Shown: positions 1-6,380 of the stretch, piece by piece | Position numbering within the stretch: the stretch's first letter is position 1 | How the letters are laid out: the number at the start of each line of letters is the position of its first letter | Notes under the pieces: model-generated | Databases searched by the model: none | What the model was told of the DNA's origin: nothing | What the model saw: the letters and a program-made list of their open reading frames with translations, nothing else | Position numbers and translations under genes: made by a program | DNA from: Actinomycetota bacterium | GTDB taxonomy: Bacteria > Actinomycetota > Acidimicrobiia > Acidimicrobiales > RAAP-2 | Reading direction: 5' to 3' | Assembly (NCBI GenBank): GCA_009701115.1 | Contig: WLKR01000037.1 | Span: 1-8,352 of the forward strand | DNA length: 8,352 nt

Positions 1-51
1 CCGGCATCGGCCGAACTACTCCACCAGTTCTTTGCGGCTCGTCGTTCGTAG
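1..51 (+). CDS. Possible 3' end of an unidentified gene, cut by the left window edge
   Basis: Frame 1 is open from the window edge to a TAG at 49-51 and gives 16 residues ending in FFAARRS. The codons are ordinary for this genome and an amphipathic helical tail such as AELLHQFF is a common protein end. Sixteen codons are too few to identify a family or exclude chance. Frames 2 and 3 are also open for longer stretches, so this choice rests only on codon appearance. No terminator is obvious between this stop and the tRNA. Confidence 0.25.
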   Translation, partial: PASAELLHQFFAARRS

Positions 52-125
52 CGCCCCATCACGCCGTCCCCATCGTCGGTGTGCCGTGGTGGCATTCCTC
101 AAAAAATAAGCCGTAGCGCCCGAAG

Positions 126-131
126 TAGACT
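126..131 (+). promoter_or_regulatory. Candidate -10 box for the tRNA-Ser gene
   Basis: TAGACT matches the TANNNT type of -10 hexamer and ends 7 bases before the first base of the tRNA, so transcription could begin at or just before the mature 5' end. No convincing -35 hexamer lies 16-18 bases upstream (that stretch is A-rich, around 101-107). Position is the main support. Confidence 0.3.
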
Positions 132-138
132 CGTCAAC

Positions 139-226
139 GGACAGGTGCTAGAGCGGCCGAATAGGACGGTCTCGAAAACCGTTGTGGTGCAAGCCACCGT
201 GGGTTCAAATCCCACCCTGTCCGCCA
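139..226 (+). tRNA. tRNA-Ser, anticodon CGA
   Basis: The full cloverleaf can be drawn by eye. The acceptor stem GGACAGG (139-145) pairs with CCTGTCC (216-222), followed by discriminator G223 and an encoded CCA at 224-226. The anticodon stem ACGGT/ACCGT closes a seven-base loop CTCGAAA, with anticodon CGA at 173-175 reading UCG codons. A long variable arm (GTGG/CCAC stem) marks it as a class II tRNA and fits serine. The T arm is GTGGG-TTCAAAT-CCCAC. The 88-nt length is normal for bacterial tRNA-Ser. It delivers serine to the ribosome. I saw no second copy of its 3' end in the window, so there is no sign of an integrated element here. Confidence 0.97.
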
Positions 227-229
227 GTT

Positions 230-250
230 GTTCCAATTAGCAGTTGGAAC
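230..250 (+). repeat. Short perfect hairpin just downstream of the tRNA
   Basis: GTTCCAA (230-236) and TTGGAAC (244-250) form a perfect 7-bp stem with a 7-base loop. It starts 3 bases after the tRNA CCA and sits 7 bases before the strong terminator. It would be transcribed as the tRNA trailer, so it may shape 3' end processing of the precursor. That role is inference. Confidence 0.4.
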
Positions 251-257
251 TGAAGTG

Positions 258-291
258 AAACTCGGCCCCTCGGGCCGAGTTTCTGCTTTTT
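258..291 (+). terminator. Rho-independent terminator of the tRNA-Ser gene
   Basis: An 11-bp perfect stem, AAACTCGGCCC (258-268) with GGGCCGAGTTT (272-282), closes a three-base loop. It is followed by CTGC and a run of five T (287-291). It ends the tRNA transcript and lies between the convergent tRNA and pirin genes. The AAA at the 5' foot gives only three T on the other strand, so it is at best a weak terminator for pirin. Confidence 0.85.
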
Positions 292-300
292 GTGGACTAA

Positions 301-1266
301 CTACGAACGATGGGGTTGGATGGCGTTGGCCGGGACCACCCCGAGACGACCAGCGTTGAAGTCCTCGAAGGCCTCTTGGATCTCGGCGCGGGTGTTCATT
401 ACAAACGGTCCGTACTGAACGACGGGTTCGCGTAACGGAACACCACCGATTAAGAAGACTTCCAGATTGGGAGTGTTGCTGTCCTGGTGGGCATCGGCCT
501 CGAAGGTCACCATGTCGCCTTCGACGAGAACGGCCATCTGACCGGTGCGGAACGGCCGGCGCTCTGCCCCCACCACGCCGGAACCGGCCAGGACGTAAGC
601 CAAGGCGTTGAACTCACTCGGCCAGGGGATTTCGGCGCGAGCTCCGGGGGCCACGGTGACGTGTGTGATGGCCAGTGGCGTGTGCGAAATACCGGGGCCC
701 GTAAAGCCGTCGACGTTGCCGGCGAGGATGCGCACCAGGGTGCCACCATCACTGGTTGTGACCATGGACGCATCGCGACCCTGAAGATCTTGGTACTGGG
801 GCGCAATCCGCTTCTTGGCGGCGGGCAGGTTGATCCACAGCTGAATGCCGTGAAAGAGACCACCCGATTCAACGAGAGCCGAGGGCGGCGTCTCAATGTG
901 CAAGATGCCGTCGCCGGCCGTCATGTACTGGGTGCCACCGTCGGTAATCATTCCGCCGCCGCCCATGGAGTCTTGGTGGATGAACTGGCCGTCGATGAGG
1001 TAGGTGAAGGTCTCAAAGCCGCGGTGCGGGTGCCAGGGCGTGCCCTTGGGTTCGCCCGGGGCGTACTCCACCTCACCCATTTGGTCCATGTGGACGAAGG
1101 GGTCGAGATCAGCACTGGCGATGCCGGCAAAGGCGCGGCGAACGGGAAAGCCCTCCCCTTCGAAGCCACCCGGCGCCGCCGTGACCGACTGCACACGACG
1201 CAACTTCGCGTCAAGGTGTACAGGGAAACGTGGGAGGGTCAGGGTGTCGGCGGTAATTGCGGGCAT
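301..1266 (-). CDS. Pirin family protein (bicupin)
   Basis: Pirins are iron-binding bicupins. Bacterial members have been described as quercetin 2,3-dioxygenases or as regulators of metabolic enzymes, so the substrate here cannot be named. The 321-residue protein carries the N-terminal cupin signature HPHRGFET (79-86) followed by HIE (123-125), giving the four metal ligands H79, H81, H123 and E125 of the family. The stretch LFHGIQLWINLPAAKK (137-152) is also typical. The C-terminal cupin with NALAYVLAGSG and the ending in a pirin C domain (QYGPFVMNT) are complete. The length is slightly above the usual 280-310. The start is ATG at 1264-1266: GGAGG lies only one base upstream, too close for a normal ribosome binding site, and a leaderless promoter fits better (see 1273-1301). 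It is divergent from gabT across 92 bp and convergent with the tRNA. Confidence 0.93.
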   Translation of the reverse strand: MPAITADTLTLPRFPVHLDAKLRRVQSVTAAPGGFEGEGFPVRRAFAGIASADLDPFVHMDQMGEVEYAPGEPKGTPWHPHRGFETFTYLIDGQFIHQDSMGGGGMITDGGTQYMTAGDGILHIETPPSALVESGGLFHGIQLWINLPAAKKRIAPQYQDLQGRDASMVTTSDGGTLVRILAGNVDGFTGPGISHTPLAITHVTVAPGARAEIPWPSEFNALAYVLAGSGVVGAERRPFRTGQMAVLVEGDMVTFEADAHQDSNTPNLEVFLIGGVPLREPVVQYGPFVMNTRAEIQEAFEDFNAGRLGVVPANAIQPHRS

Positions 1267-1272
1267 ACCTCC

Positions 1273-1301
1273 ACCCTACGGGTCAACGTCAATCACGACA
1301 A
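1273..1301 (-). promoter_or_regulatory. Candidate leaderless promoter of the pirin gene
   Basis: On the minus strand TTGTCG (plus positions 1296-1301) and TAGGGT (1273-1278) are separated by exactly 17 bases. Six bases (GGAGGT, 1267-1272) then lead to the ATG. Transcription starting the usual 7 bases after the -10 box would begin at the A of the start codon. Leaderless mRNAs with TANNNT boxes at this distance are common in Actinobacteria. The evidence is positional only. Confidence 0.4.
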
Positions 1302-1358
1302 GTGCCCCCGACAGGCGAGAACTACGATTAAGTCAAGTAATTCTTTCAAGGAGAACCC

Positions 1359-2693
1359 GTGAGCACTGCAGCGACGCCCGTCGGTACCGAGCGCCTCGTA
1401 GTTACCGAACTACCCGGCCCCAAGTCGCAAGCCCTTCACGACCGACGCAAGGCCACGGTGAGTCACGGACTCACGCAGGGCTTCCCCGTCTACATCGAGC
1501 GCGCCGCCGGCGCCATCCTCCAAGACGTTGACGGCAACCGCCTGCTCGACCTTGGTTCAGGCATCGCCGTGACCACCATTGGACACGCCGTGCCGGCCAT
1601 TGTTGACGCTGTTTCGAACCAGGTCGCCGACTTCACCCACACCTGCTTCATGGTCACCCCCTACGAGGAGTACATCGAAGTCTGTGAAGAACTGGCCGCC
1701 ATCACCCCCGGTGATCACGCCAAGACCTCGGCTCTCTTTAACTCGGGTGCCGAAGCCGTAGAGAACGCCGTCAAGATTGCCCGACTGGCCACGGGTCGCG
1801 ACGCCATCGTCGTCGTCGATCACGCCTACCACGGTCGCACCAACCTCACGATGGCCCTGACCGCAAAGAACATGCCGTACAAGGACCGCTTCGGCCCCTT
1901 CGCTCCCGAGGTCTACCGCGTTCCCACCTCGTATCCCTACCGCGACGGTTTGTCCGGCGCCGAAGCCGCGGCCCGAGCTATCGCCGCCATCGAGTCCTCG
2001 GTGGGCGCGCACAACGTGGCCGCCATTTTGATTGAACCCATTCAAGGTGAGGGCGGCTTCATCGTGCCGGCCGACGGTTTCTTGCCGGCGCTCGTCGCCT
2101 GGACCCAGGCCAATGGTGCGCTCTTCATCGCCGACGAAATTCAAACGGGCTTCTGTCGTACCGGTGAATGGTTTGCGGTTGACCACGAAGGCGTCATTCC
2201 CGACATCATCACGACGGCCAAGGGCCTCGCCGGTGGCATGCCGCTCGCTGGCGTTACCGGTCGGGCCGAAATCATGAATGCCGTGCACGAAGGTGGACTC
2301 GGCGGAACCTACGGCGGCAACCCCGTGGCCGCCGCGGCATCACTCGCCACCATCAAGACGCTGCGTAACGAGAAACTGCACCTGCGCGCCCGTGAGATTG
2401 AGGCCCTGGTGGTACCAATCCTCAACGCCGCGAAGGCCGAGTGCGCCACCATCGGTGACGTGCGCGGTCGGGGAGCAATGTTGGTCGTGGAGTTTGTCGA
2501 GCCGGGCACGAAGACCCCGAACGCGGTGCTGACCAAGGCCGTCATTGACTACTGCACGAAGCGTGGCGTGGTCGTAATCTCGTGCGGGACCTACGGCAAC
2601 TGCATCCGCTTACTGCCGTCACTCACCATTACCGATGAGCAGCTTCGCGATGGACTCGGTGTCCTCGTTGAAGGAATTCGCCAACTTAGTTAG
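1359..2693 (+). CDS. gabT: 4-aminobutyrate (GABA) aminotransferase, class III PLP enzyme
   Basis: The 444-residue product is a fold-type I class III aminotransferase that would move the amino group of GABA (possibly other omega-amines) to 2-oxoglutarate, giving succinic semialdehyde and glutamate in the cytoplasm. NSGAEAVENAVKIAR (128-142) contacts the cofactor phosphate. D259 in ADEIQTGFCRTG (258-269) pairs with the PLP ring nitrogen. K288 in TTAKGLAGGMPL is the Schiff-base lysine. GGTYGGNP (315-322) closes the phosphate cup. GMPLAGVTGRAEIM is typical of GabT rather than of ornithine or acetylornithine enzymes. Length is normal for the family. The start is GTG at 1359 with AAGGAG at 1348-1353, five bases upstream. 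Its TAG stop lies inside the end of the convergent protease gene. No gabD or GABA permease is adjacent; the aldehyde dehydrogenase gene at 3853-5598 is the only nearby candidate partner. Another omega-amino acid as main substrate remains possible. Confidence 0.92.
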   Translation: MSTAATPVGTERLVVTELPGPKSQALHDRRKATVSHGLTQGFPVYIERAAGAILQDVDGNRLLDLGSGIAVTTIGHAVPAIVDAVSNQVADFTHTCFMVTPYEEYIEVCEELAAITPGDHAKTSALFNSGAEAVENAVKIARLATGRDAIVVVDHAYHGRTNLTMALTAKNMPYKDRFGPFAPEVYRVPTSYPYRDGLSGAEAAARAIAAIESSVGAHNVAAILIEPIQGEGGFIVPADGFLPALVAWTQANGALFIADEIQTGFCRTGEWFAVDHEGVIPDIITTAKGLAGGMPLAGVTGRAEIMNAVHEGGLGGTYGGNPVAAAASLATIKTLRNEKLHLRAREIEALVVPILNAAKAECATIGDVRGRGAMLVVEFVEPGTKTPNAVLTKAVIDYCTKRGVVVISCGTYGNCIRLLPSLTITDEQLRDGLGVLVEGIRQLS

Positions 2694-3840
2694 CGATGCA
2701 GGCGCCGGTGGAGACCGTCGCTGCGAAGTTCACCTTGGCGAGGTCCGCTCGAATAACCGCGGACGGTACGGCGTATGCCGTCGTGTCTTGCGAGGTAGAT
2801 CGCGAAACCACGATGCCGATGACGTGACCATTCACGAAGACTGGGCTGCCGGAGTTGCCGGGCTGCACTGCCGCGTTGAGTACGGCGAGCGAGCGATCAA
2901 ACGTGGCCCCACCGTAGAGATCTCGGCTGCGGGCAGTTATCAAACCGGCGAAGGCACTGGGCGTAACCGTCAGCGGGCCATCGAGCGGATAGCCCACGAC
3001 GGCCGTCGCGGTGCCCCGAGCGGGTGGATCGATCAGTTGGAGCACGGGAAGCGTTCCCGTGGAGACTGATAACACCGCGAGGTCATCACGGATATCGACG
3101 AGACGAACTTGGGCACGTTGTCCGTTCACGCGAACCATCGATGCGCCGGCAATGACATGGGCATTGGTCACTACTTCATTGCGACCGATAACAAAGGCGG
3201 TCCCTTCGTGGCTCGCACCGCAGGCTCCCGAGGCGATCACTTTCAATACTGCCGCCGAACGGTTACCCACCTGGAGGCTCGTAACACCACTCGACGGCGT
3301 GGTAACCGTCGGCACTGACGGGGCCACGATGTCGGCAAAGACGCTCGGAAAGTCGGCACCGCGAAAGAGACTGGCCAATTTGGCTTCAACCGTGGGCACT
3401 GGCGGCATCACGTGGTCCAACGCCACCAGAATCTTGGACTGACTAATACCGCCCGCCAGCGAAAACCAGGGGGCGTTGACTAAGACTCCGGCGAGGAGCC
3501 AGCAGCTCAACAGGGCACTGACCACACCGACGCCAGCCCCCACGCTCGCGTCGAGAGAGCCGAGGTGCATTTGGCGAAGCGAGTGGTGGGCCGCGCCACC
3601 GCAGAGTCGACCCAAGGCCGCGCCCAGAAAACTAACGACGACGACTATGCCGATAGCCGTCAACGGACGCCACGTCGCAGACGACACGTGATGCGCGAGT
3701 GGTGGGGCGCACCAAGTTCCGATAATAAAACCGGTGGCGAATCCCACCCAGTTGCCTACTTGCCGCAACGCCCCAGTGGCGCGCCCACGAAAGGCCGCTA
3801 GTACGACTACGGCGGCGATAACGCCGTCAATCCAACTCAC
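2686..3840 (-). CDS. marP: MarP-like membrane serine protease (CvpA-type membrane domain plus trypsin-like domain)
   Basis: The 384-residue protein has four N-terminal hydrophobic helices (about 4-18, 30-48, 58-80, 98-122), as in the CvpA-type membrane domain. A linker follows, then a chymotrypsin-fold protease domain outside the membrane. The triad is visible: H228 in TNAHV, D253 in DDLAVL and S330 in GNSGSP. C207 and C381 stand at the two ends of the protease domain, matching the disulfide pair of Mycobacterium tuberculosis MarP (Rv3671c), which is needed for survival in acid. The likely role is envelope stress or acid resistance by cutting periplasmic targets. The start is GTG at 3840, 12 bases after the stop of the upstream aldehyde dehydrogenase gene. 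The bases between are CT-rich with no Shine-Dalgarno sequence, so translation may be coupled to the upstream gene. The TAA stop overlaps the end of gabT by 8 bp. The architecture is convincing; identity with marP in function is inferred. Confidence 0.87.
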   Translation of the reverse strand: MSWIDGVIAAVVVLAAFRGRATGALRQVGNWVGFATGFIIGTWCAPPLAHHVSSATWRPLTAIGIVVVVSFLGAALGRLCGGAAHHSLRQMHLGSLDASVGAGVGVVSALLSCWLLAGVLVNAPWFSLAGGISQSKILVALDHVMPPVPTVEAKLASLFRGADFPSVFADIVAPSVPTVTTPSSGVTSLQVGNRSAAVLKVIASGACGASHEGTAFVIGRNEVVTNAHVIAGASMVRVNGQRAQVRLVDIRDDLAVLSVSTGTLPVLQLIDPPARGTATAVVGYPLDGPLTVTPSAFAGLITARSRDLYGGATFDRSLAVLNAAVQPGNSGSPVFVNGHVIGIVVSRSTSQDTTAYAVPSAVIRADLAKVNFAATVSTGACIAN

Positions 3841-3852
3841 GATGGAGGAGGC

Positions 3853-5598
3853 TTACTTTTTGAGGGCAGCAGCCATCAACCCGGGGATCTTGCGCCACGA
3901 AGGTGCCGCTTCGAAGGCCAGCAACTTGCGCATAACGGCCGCGCCATTCTTATTGGTGGCGAACCACGCCGGCGCCGGGTTGGATCGGAAGGGCCCACGA
4001 ACGACTGACTTCTGAGGATTGGCAAACAAGAAAGCGTTACCGACGAAGCCCGTTCCCGACTGAATGTCGGTAATGACGTGACCGGGGTAGGCGCCCCAGA
4101 CGGTGGTGGAGAACGCAAAGCTCATGGCGTGCCAGAGGTTGAGTCCGATTGATCCGTACCGCAGATCGGCCACGGCCTGCTCTACAGCGGCACCGACAAC
4201 GGGGTCCTTCAGGGATGAGGGGTGCGCAATCACGGTGGCGGACAACGTTCCCCACACCACGTCGTTGCAGAACGTCACGGCGCGACGAACAAAGTCGGCC
4301 GCATCGGATGCCTCGAGGGCCGTCTCACTGGTGAGAGCGCAAAACGCTTCGACGTTGAAGGCCATATCGCCAGCGTTGTCGGGGTTAACGTCGCGAACAA
4401 TCGTCCACGGCAACTGGTCGCCCTCGGGGTTGCCGAGCTGGTGTGCTTCGGGGTGACCGGCGAGGAATGCGGCGTGGCGATCCTTGGCGCCGGGGTAGTA
4501 GGCCCGTCGTGTCGGCAGCGCGGCCAACGTTGCTTCTAACGCCGAGAGGAACTCTTCGCGTTGTGGCCAGCCCTTGTGCGTCACAATGACACGGGGGGTC
4601 AAGCAGTTGAAGCCGGCGTTGTTCGAGATCATGGTCGCGACGTGGGCGGCCTGATAGGCAATGTCCTTTTCGCTCCACTCACCCGGCACGATGACCACGG
4701 GCGAAACATTGCCGAGCTCACAAGAAACGGGCTTCGTGACGAGGGGCTCGTTGGCGGCCTTGCGACGGGCACCTTCTTCACCGACGCCAAAGACAATGGC
4801 GTCGTGCGTCTTGTCTGAACCGGTGACGTGAATGTCTTCGACCTGGGCGTGATTCGTCAGGTAGGCCCCGGTGGCGGCACCGCCGCTCACGATGCGAAGG
4901 AATCCCTTTTCGATGAGTGAGGCCATGGCCTTTTCCCAGTAGGGGACGAGGTACTCATTAACGGGATTGGCCTTGAGGACAACAACCTTGCCTTCGGCAA
5001 AGAGTTTGGTCAACACGTCGCGTGGCCCCAGGGAGGCCACGTTGCCGGCACCGAGAACGAGGGAGACGCCGGCGTGCTTGGCGGGATCCTTATAGATCTC
5101 GGCCTGAGTCTCCTGGACCTGGGGCTCCGTGATTCCCGGTTCCATCCAGACTTCGCCGGTTATGCCGGAGTAGAGCAATTTGTCAAAGCCACTGCCGGGC
5201 AGAACCTGCACGGCGATGCGGTTACCGGGCTTGTGGCGCACGGGGCCGGGGTACTGGGGGCGCCCAGTCTCGACAATGTCCAACATGGACTGGTGAAAGG
5301 CGTTAGCCATGCGCATAAACGTGCCCACGCCACTGAAGAGCTCTTCGCCGGCCTCGACCGAGTCGGGGGCGTAACCCTTGGCCTCACACCCGGCGGCGGC
5401 CCACTCTTCGGCCACGGCGTAGGTGTCGGCGACAATTTGCGTCAGCAGGGCGGCGCGCTCACGAGGCGTAGTCGCCGCCCAGACCAGTGCCTTCTCCGCG
5501 ACGTCAGCCACGGCGCGGTCGAGCACTGCCGTTTCGATAGAACCGTGGTCCTGATTTCCAGAAGTTGGTGCCGCGGCACCTCGCTGAGCTTGCAACAT
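3853..5598 (-). CDS. Divergent aldehyde dehydrogenase superfamily protein (581 aa)
   Basis: This belongs to the NAD(P)-dependent aldehyde dehydrogenase superfamily. The likely nucleophile is C332 in NAGFNC (327-332). E294 in CELGNVSP matches the glutamate of the usual ELGGKNP motif. VTGSDKTHDA (258-267) replaces the FTGS-type Rossmann motif, VVVLKANP (205-212) holds the cofactor lysine K209, and NVEAFCALTS (415-424) matches the EEIFGPV region. The canonical PWNFP motif is replaced by LGAGNVASLGPRD (182-194), which recalls the AGNVP motif of LuxC-type acyl-CoA reductases. At 581 residues it is about 90 longer than typical enzymes, with a long N-terminal helical part. The start is ATG at 5598 with GGAGAAGGG (5606-5614) ending 7 bases upstream. 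The protease gene follows after 12 bp, so they probably share a transcript. Substrate and direction (aldehyde oxidation or acyl reduction) are unknown. Oxidation of the succinic semialdehyde made by GabT is possible but is not a classic GabD match. Confidence 0.85.
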   Translation of the reverse strand: MLQAQRGAAAPTSGNQDHGSIETAVLDRAVADVAEKALVWAATTPRERAALLTQIVADTYAVAEEWAAAGCEAKGYAPDSVEAGEELFSGVGTFMRMANAFHQSMLDIVETGRPQYPGPVRHKPGNRIAVQVLPGSGFDKLLYSGITGEVWMEPGITEPQVQETQAEIYKDPAKHAGVSLVLGAGNVASLGPRDVLTKLFAEGKVVVLKANPVNEYLVPYWEKAMASLIEKGFLRIVSGGAATGAYLTNHAQVEDIHVTGSDKTHDAIVFGVGEEGARRKAANEPLVTKPVSCELGNVSPVVIVPGEWSEKDIAYQAAHVATMISNNAGFNCLTPRVIVTHKGWPQREEFLSALEATLAALPTRRAYYPGAKDRHAAFLAGHPEAHQLGNPEGDQLPWTIVRDVNPDNAGDMAFNVEAFCALTSETALEASDAADFVRRAVTFCNDVVWGTLSATVIAHPSSLKDPVVGAAVEQAVADLRYGSIGLNLWHAMSFAFSTTVWGAYPGHVITDIQSGTGFVGNAFLFANPQKSVVRGPFRSNPAPAWFATNKNGAAVMRKLLAFEAAPSWRKIPGLMAAALKK

Positions 5599-5665
5599 GG
5601 TTATTCCCTTCTCCGCTTGGAAGGCTACCCCCGTTTTAGCGAAAAATCGGTCGATGACTCGTGCC

Positions 5666-5689
5666 TAGACCCGACGAGGAAGGGGTCTA
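5666..5689. promoter_or_regulatory. Inverted repeat in the divergent control region, candidate operator
   Basis: TAGACCC (5666-5672) and GGGTCTA (5683-5689) are perfect 7-base arms around a 10-base centre. The 24-bp size and the position between two divergent transcription units fit a dimeric repressor site. On RNA it could also be a weak hairpin. The rest of the 213-bp gap holds no coding frame I would support and no clear -35/-10 pair. Confidence 0.3.
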
Positions 5690-5778
5690 AAGCAGCCCTC
5701 GGCCATTGGAAAACTCCCTGAAACACCCTGCGGAGTGACACAACGAGGGGCCCCACTCTCTAGGCTTTTCCTGTTCGA

Positions 5779-5794
5779 AGGGCGAGAATGCCCT
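5779..5794 (+). promoter_or_regulatory. Short inverted repeat directly before the ribosome binding site of the beta-barrel gene
   Basis: AGGGC (5779-5783) and GCCCT (5790-5794) flank six bases and end three bases before the strong GAGGAGG ribosome binding site (5798-5804). In mRNA this is a small hairpin next to the ribosome binding site; in DNA it could be an operator half-pair. A five-base arm can arise by chance. Confidence 0.22.
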
Positions 5795-5811
5795 AATGAG
5801 GAGGAAACATC

Positions 5812-6378
5812 ATGGCGTTTGAAGAGTGGGGCCCACTGGCCGGCTTGATTGGTACTTGGGAGAGTGGCTTTGATGGCCTCGACGTCTCCTTCCACAACGA
5901 GAAGGGCAAGGTCGCTGAGACTCCGTTCCGTGAGAAGACGACCTTCAAGCCTTTTGGTCCCGTCGACAACGGCGAGCAGATTCTCTACGGTCTCGACTAC
6001 CGCACCGCCGCGTGGCGTGAGGGCGAAGACAACCCCTTCCACACCGAAGTTGGTTACTGGATGTGGGATGCCAACGAGCAGCAGGTCACCCGTTGCTTCT
6101 CAATTCCCCGTGCCTCGACGCTGATCGCCGGTGGCACCGTGGCCAACGACGCCAAGGAGTTCGACCTCGAAGCCGTTGTGGGCTCCAACGTATATGGCAT
6201 CTTGTCCAACCCGTACCTCGACCGAATCGCGAAGTGTGTCCGTTACACCGTCACCATCAAGGTGACCGACGACACGTTCTTCTACGACGAGACTTCGGTC
6301 ATTGAGCACCAGAAGACGCCGACCGTGATTATGCACACGGACCGCAACACCCTCAAGCTCGTAAGTCGAGAGGCCTAG
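5812..6378 (+). CDS. Nitrobindin/FABP-like (THAP4-type) beta-barrel protein
   Basis: The 188-residue protein resembles the nitrobindin-type heme-binding beta-barrel family, sometimes named FABP-like in actinobacterial genomes. Known members bind ferric heme and react with nitric oxide or peroxynitrite. Features seen are the N-terminal LAGLIGTWESG (9-19), in the place of the family GxWxGxG motif but with S18 for the second motif glycine; FHTEVGYWMW (76-85); a strand rich in EFDLEAVVGS (116-125); and MHTDRNTLKLV (174-184), where H175 could be the proximal heme ligand. There is no signal peptide, so it is cytoplasmic. The length is near the usual 160-200. The ATG has an excellent GAGGAGG (5798-5804) seven bases upstream. 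The acyl-CoA dehydrogenase gene starts 2 bp after its stop, so the two are surely co-transcribed and the barrel may serve that enzyme or its substrate. The altered motif leaves heme binding uncertain; binding of a lipid or other small ligand is an alternative. Confidence 0.75.
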   Translation: MAFEEWGPLAGLIGTWESGFDGLDVSFHNEKGKVAETPFREKTTFKPFGPVDNGEQILYGLDYRTAAWREGEDNPFHTEVGYWMWDANEQQVTRCFSIPRASTLIAGGTVANDAKEFDLEAVVGSNVYGILSNPYLDRIAKCVRYTVTIKVTDDTFFYDETSVIEHQKTPTVIMHTDRNTLKLVSREA

Positions 6379-6380
6379 TC

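Noticed and set aside
1..95. Minus-strand ATG at 93-95 opening a frame towards the left edge
   Set aside because: GAGG is only one or two bases before the ATG, and the Arg/Trp/Ser-rich 31-residue translation has no protein-like pattern. It cannot be supported.
139..226. tRNA-Ser as an integration site of a mobile element
   Set aside because: No second copy of the tRNA 3' end, no integrase and no change in gene character is visible in the window.
487..1362. Long plus-strand open frame (291 codons) opposite the pirin gene
   Set aside because: It is the mirror of the pirin coding strand in GC-rich DNA. The protein has no recognisable domain, while the minus strand has all pirin metal ligands.
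1557..2288. Minus-strand open frame (243 codons) opposite gabT
   Set aside because: Low-complexity, Gly/Val/Asp-rich translation typical of antisense frames. The gabT frame carries every cofactor motif.
5665..6042. Minus-strand open frame covering the divergent gap and the start of the barrel gene
   Set aside because: It conflicts with a well supported gene with a strong ribosome binding site, has no family features and would run through the control region.
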